DNA of 64,000 bases. Source: Deltaproteobacteria bacterium. Lineage in GTDB: Bacteria > Myxococcota_A > Polyangia > DRWM01 > JAAZOP01. Position 1 is the first letter of the stretch. Each line of letters begins with the position of its first letter. Positions 60,934 through 64,000 of this stretch are shown piece after piece. The stretch covers positions 1 to 64,000 of the forward strand of contig JACRCX010000142.1 of NCBI GenBank assembly GCA_016218815.1. The letters run 5' to 3'. The notes under the pieces are model-generated. The model did no database searches. It had not been told where the DNA came from and saw only the letters and a list, made by a program, of their open reading frames with translations. Both the position numbers and the translations under genes were made by a program.

Positions 60934-63486
60934 TCAGCCGGCGGCTTCACCCTCCGCCTTCCACCCGCACTCCTTGTTGTCGCACGCCAGGACCGTCGCG
61001 CCCTTCACCTTCGCCTCGACCACGTACGGCGCTCCGCACTGCGGGCACGGCTGCGGCACCGGCTTGCGCCAGGTCACGAAGTCGCACCCCTCGGCCTTCG
61101 TCGCCACGGCGTCCTTCCCTTGCTCGGCCTTGTTCTCGACGGCGGCATCCTTGCCCCCCACGCCCTTCTTCGCCACCGCGGCGTCCTTCCCCTCCGCATC
61201 CTTTCGCAAGCGCGGGCGGCGCGAGCACTCCCAGTAGCTCCGTCCGTTGCGCATGCGGCGGGCGATGATGTCGCCGCCGCACCCCGGACGCGGGCACTTG
61301 ACGCCGGTGGGCAGCGGCCGCGCGGTCTTGCACGCCGGGTAGCCGGTGCAGGAGAGGAAAGCGCCGAAGCGCCCGCGGCGGACCTGCATCGGCTTGCCGC
61401 ACGTGGGGCAGACCTGGCCCGAGACGTCCGGCAGCGGTGCGGCTTGCGTCCCGTCCGCGGCCGGCACGTCCTTGGTGAACGTGCACTTCGGCCAGGCATT
61501 GCAGGCGATGAACCAGCCGGCCCGGCCCCAGCGCCTGACCAGCGGCGAGCCGCAGCGCTCGCACTTCTCGCCGGTCTCCTTGGTCTCCGAGCGCACGTCG
61601 GCCATCTCCTTCATCGCCCGCTCGACGTCACCGTGGAACGGCACGTAGAACTCCGACAGCAGGGCGTGCCAGTCGACCTGGGCGGACTCGACGCGGTCGA
61701 GATCCTCCTCCATCCGGGCGGTGAACTGCGGGTCGAGGATCCGCGGGAAGTGGCGCGTCAGCCGGTCGTTGACCATCTCGCCCAGGTCGGTCGGGGCGAG
61801 CTTCTGGTCGAGCTTGTGGACGTAGCGGCGCTGGAGGATGGTGGAGACGATCGAGGCGTAGGTCGAGGGGCGTCCGATGCCCAGGTCCTCCATCTCGCGC
61901 ACGAGCGACCCTTCGGTGAACCGCGCGGGTGGCTGGGTGAACTTCTGGTCGCCCTCGACGCCCGGGGGCACGAGTCCCAGCGCCTCGTCCTGGTGCAGCT
62001 CGGGCAGCCGTGCGGCCTCGGCCCCGGCTTCCTCGTCCTTCTCGCCCGGGCCCTTCGCTGCGGCGGGGGCGGCGTCCGGCTTGCGGCTCTCGCCGCCGTC
62101 CGCCCCTTTCTCGTCGCCGTCGGCCTCCTCGCCGTAGACGCCGAGCCATCCGGGCTCGACGAGGCGCGAGGCGCTGGCGCGCAGGCGGTAGGTCTTCCCG
62201 CCGCCGGGCGGGACGGCTTCGACGTCCACGGCATCGATGGAGTAGACCGCGGGGCGCATCTGGCAGGCGACGAAGCGGCGCCAGACGAGGCCGTACAGCT
62301 TGGCCAGCTCGGGCGGGAGGTACTTCGCCGCCTTCTCCGGCGCCAGCGCCACGTCCGTGGGACGGATCGCCTCGTGCGCGTCCTGCGCGCCGGCCCGGCT
62401 GGCGAAGAAGTTCGGCCGCTCGGGCAGCGCGTCCTTGCCGAACCGCTCCGCGATGAACTCGCGGCACGACGCGATGGCCGTCTGCGAGATGCGCGTGGAG
62501 TCGGTGCGCATGTAGGTGATGAGGCCGGTGGGCCCGCCGTTGCCGATCTCGACGCCCTCGTACAACCGCTGCGCCGCCTGCATCGTGCGGCGCGCCGAGA
62601 AGTGGAAGCGGGCGGAGGCGTCCTGCTGGAGGCGGCTGGTGATGTACGGGGGCGGGGGACGCCGCTGGCGCGAGCGCTGCTCGAGCTTCGCGACGCGGTA
62701 CGCGGCGCGCTCAAGGTCGCTCCGCACGGCCGTCGCCGTGTCGCTCGAGGCGATCTTCGGCGCCTCGCCGTCGATCCGCGTGAGCTGGGCGCGGAACGGC
62801 GCCTCCTCGGCGCGCCCTTCGGGCCGCAGGGTGGCGAAGACGAGCCAATACTCCTGCGGGACGAAGGCGCGGATCGCCCGCTCGCGCTCCACGATCAGCC
62901 TCACGGCCACCGACTGCACGCGGCCGGCGGAGAGCCCGCGCTGGACCTTCTTCCACAACACGGGCGAGAGCTGGTAGCCCACGAGTCGATCGAGGATGCG
63001 GCGCGCCTGCTGCGACTCGAACTTCCGCACGTCGATCGGCAGCGGCTCGGCCAGACCCTTCTCGATCCCCTGCCGGGTGATCTCGTGGAACAGGACGCGG
63101 TGCACCGGGATGCCCAGGCCCAGCAGCTCCTGCGCGATGTGGTACGCGATCGCCTCGCCCTCGCGGTCCGGGTCGGGCGCCAGGTAGACGGCCTTGGCCC
63201 CGCGCGCCGCCTTGACGATCGCCTTGAGGACTTTTTCGCGATCCTTGATCACGACGTACTGCGGCGCGAAGCCGTTGTCGACGTCGACGCCGAGCTTGCT
63301 GGCCGGGAGGTCCTTCACATGGCCCATCGTCGCCGCCACGGCCCAGCCGTCGCCCAGGTAGCGCCGGATCGTCCGGACCTTCGTCGGGGACTCGACCAGC
63401 AGGAGCGGCCGTCCCGCGGACTCGACCTCCGTCGCCTCCCCGCCGCCCCCCGCCCGCCGTTCCCGCGTGCCGCGCCGAATCACCAT
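60934..63486 (-). CDS. topA: DNA topoisomerase I
   Basis: TopA relaxes negative supercoils by a type IA mechanism. The 850-residue protein has the Toprim domain (PLLLVESPTKVRTIRRYLG; DPDREGEAIAYHIAQEL), the catalytic Tyr325 in GLITYMRTDSTRIS, and the EAIRPTD motif. Four zinc-ribbon repeats close the protein (starting CERCGSPL, CPTCGKPM, CPRPGC and CPQCGAPY). The third ribbon contains an insertion of about 42 Lys/Ala/Gly/Asp-rich residues between its Cys pairs. An Ala/Glu insertion also lies near residue 490. Its ATG overlaps the dprA stop (TGATG). topA after dprA is a common bacterial gene order. Confidence 0.97.
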   Translation of the reverse strand: MVIRRGTRERRAGGGGEATEVESAGRPLLLVESPTKVRTIRRYLGDGWAVAATMGHVKDLPASKLGVDVDNGFAPQYVVIKDREKVLKAIVKAARGAKAVYLAPDPDREGEAIAYHIAQELLGLGIPVHRVLFHEITRQGIEKGLAEPLPIDVRKFESQQARRILDRLVGYQLSPVLWKKVQRGLSAGRVQSVAVRLIVERERAIRAFVPQEYWLVFATLRPEGRAEEAPFRAQLTRIDGEAPKIASSDTATAVRSDLERAAYRVAKLEQRSRQRRPPPPYITSRLQQDASARFHFSARRTMQAAQRLYEGVEIGNGGPTGLITYMRTDSTRISQTAIASCREFIAERFGKDALPERPNFFASRAGAQDAHEAIRPTDVALAPEKAAKYLPPELAKLYGLVWRRFVACQMRPAVYSIDAVDVEAVPPGGGKTYRLRASASRLVEPGWLGVYGEEADGDEKGADGGESRKPDAAPAAAKGPGEKDEEAGAEAARLPELHQDEALGLVPPGVEGDQKFTQPPARFTEGSLVREMEDLGIGRPSTYASIVSTILQRRYVHKLDQKLAPTDLGEMVNDRLTRHFPRILDPQFTARMEEDLDRVESAQVDWHALLSEFYVPFHGDVERAMKEMADVRSETKETGEKCERCGSPLVRRWGRAGWFIACNAWPKCTFTKDVPAADGTQAAPLPDVSGQVCPTCGKPMQVRRGRFGAFLSCTGYPACKTARPLPTGVKCPRPGCGGDIIARRMRNGRSYWECSRRPRLRKDAEGKDAAVAKKGVGGKDAAVENKAEQGKDAVATKAEGCDFVTWRKPVPQPCPQCGAPYVVEAKVKGATVLACDNKECGWKAEGEAAG
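61087..61215 (-). repeat. possible decayed 8-bp array inside topA
   Basis: The insertion in the third TopA zinc ribbon (KDAEGKDAAVAKKG, then GGKDAAVENKAEQGKDAV) is encoded by GC-rich units like GAAGGACGC and GCGAAAGG that resemble the nearby CGCAAAGG array. The match is loose, so the origin is inferred. Confidence 0.35.
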
Positions 63487-64000
63487 CAGTTTCGCTCCAA
63501 CGCCGCGCGGAACCGCCCGTCGGCCGCCCGCGTGACATGTCCTTCGATCTCCAGGCGCCCGAGCCGTGCGACGATCTCCGCCGCGCCCAGCCCGCTCGCC
63601 TCCGCCAACTCGTCCGCCCCCGCCGCCTCCCCGCCGCCCAAGAGGTCGAGCAACGGGTCTCCGAGGACCTCCCCTCGACCGCTCGGCCGCCCGACCGCTC
63701 GGCCGCTCGCCGAGTCCGAGGCCGCCGGAGCATAACCAACATCCGGCGCGGGTCCAGCGGGTTCTTTCCCCGCCACCGCTCGACCGCTCGACCGCTCGAC
63801 CGCTCGCCCCCTCGCCGCCCCTTCGATCGCCCGCAGCACGTCGCTCGCGTCCAGGGCCACAGGGCACCCGCCGCGGAGCAGGAGGTTGGAGCCCTCGGCC
63901 ACGGAGCAGGTTGTCGAGCCCGGCACGGCGAGGAGCGGGCGTCCGAGGCGCCGCGCGTGGTCGGCCGTGGAGAGCGCTCCGGAGCGTTTGCCCGCGCGGA
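63486..64000 (-). CDS. dprA: DNA processing protein DprA (3' part; 5' end outside window)
   Basis: DprA loads RecA on single-stranded DNA during transformation. The visible 171 residues begin in the Rossmann-like domain: RAGKRSGALSTADHARRLG, LLAVPGS, and AEGSNLLLRGGCPVALDASD. A linker of about 50 residues (RGRAVERSSGRAVAGK, then SGRAVGRPSGRGE) follows and is encoded by two 8-bp tandem arrays. The C-terminal winged-helix domain is intact (DPLLDLLGGGEAAGADELAE; EIVARLGRLEIEGHVTR). The linker is unusual for DprA. The stop overlaps the topA start. Confidence 0.93.
   Translation of the reverse strand, partial: RAGKRSGALSTADHARRLGRPLLAVPGSTTCSVAEGSNLLLRGGCPVALDASDVLRAIEGAARGRAVERSSGRAVAGKEPAGPAPDVGYAPAASDSASGRAVGRPSGRGEVLGDPLLDLLGGGEAAGADELAEASGLGAAEIVARLGRLEIEGHVTRAADGRFRAALERN
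63674..63815. repeat. two 8-bp-unit arrays CGACCGCT inside dprA
   Basis: Arrays at 63674-63712 (CGACCGCT, CGGCCGCC, CGACCGCT, CGGCCGCT) and 63775-63815 (CCGCTCGA repeated about four times) are in frame. They are the reverse complement of the GAGCGGTCGA/GAGCGGAC family at 40114 and 44724. The 60 nt between them look unrelated. Confidence 0.8.

Noticed and set aside
63674..63815. CRISPR-like array
   Set aside because: Units are 8 bp with no spacers, and the segment is translated in dprA. No Cas genes are present.

Overview
The window is very GC-rich (judged by eye, not computed) and almost fully coding on both strands. The gene content suggests an uncharacterised member of the Myxococcota or a related former deltaproteobacterial lineage. 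There are many lipoproteins with Asp/Ala-rich tethers and Cys-rich DUF4215, thrombospondin type 3 or MopE-like repeats, a fibro-slime protein, a choice-of-anchor L protein, a DUF4912 protein, a Ser/Thr kinase fused to an FGE/SUMF1 domain, a periplasm-facing multiheme cytochrome and an RND pump. No tRNA, rRNA, CRISPR array, insertion sequence or replication origin was recognised.

Layout. 1-12160: end of an upstream gene, a small lipoprotein, ribF, a DUF4912 protein, then a minus-strand set (metallophosphoesterase lipoprotein, DUF362 protein, giant tandem FAD-linked oxidase), unknown lipoproteins, a scar holding two decayed genes (aspartic protease and L,D-transpeptidase), and a lone EVE-like/nuclease-like gene. 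12439-20981: secreted lipoproteins, a damaged AbiEii-type nucleotidyltransferase with its partner, and the proB-proA pair for proline synthesis. 21174-30638: two overlapping sensor kinases, rsmG, a protein that looks like a catalytically degenerate CDP-alcohol phosphatidyltransferase, an NmrA-type reductase and surface proteins. 30658-37432: the conserved rpmH-rnpA-yidD-yidC-jag cluster (ribosome, RNase P, membrane-protein insertion), flanked by lipoproteins. 37657-46903: Ser/Thr kinase, aminotransferase, secreted proteins and a flippase-like/sulfatase fusion. 47065-55687: small membrane proteins, an RND adaptor and pump, and a nine-heme lipoprotein. 55890-64000: proline dehydrogenase, a three-gene secreted-protein operon, topA and the 3' part of dprA.

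The most unusual theme is a set of drifting tandem arrays with a 7- or 8-bp unit, in at least six unrelated sequence families. They fill intergenic gaps and are also translated inside genes. Such arrays form the interdomain linkers of the tandem FAD oxidase, the flippase/sulfatase protein and DprA. One supplies the only available N-terminus of YidD, and a decayed one may lie in a zinc finger of TopA. They look like slippage-prone spacers that can join or extend reading frames. A promoter-like sequence upstream of rpmH has an 11-bp poly-G tract as most of its -35/-10 spacer, which would also be prone to slippage.
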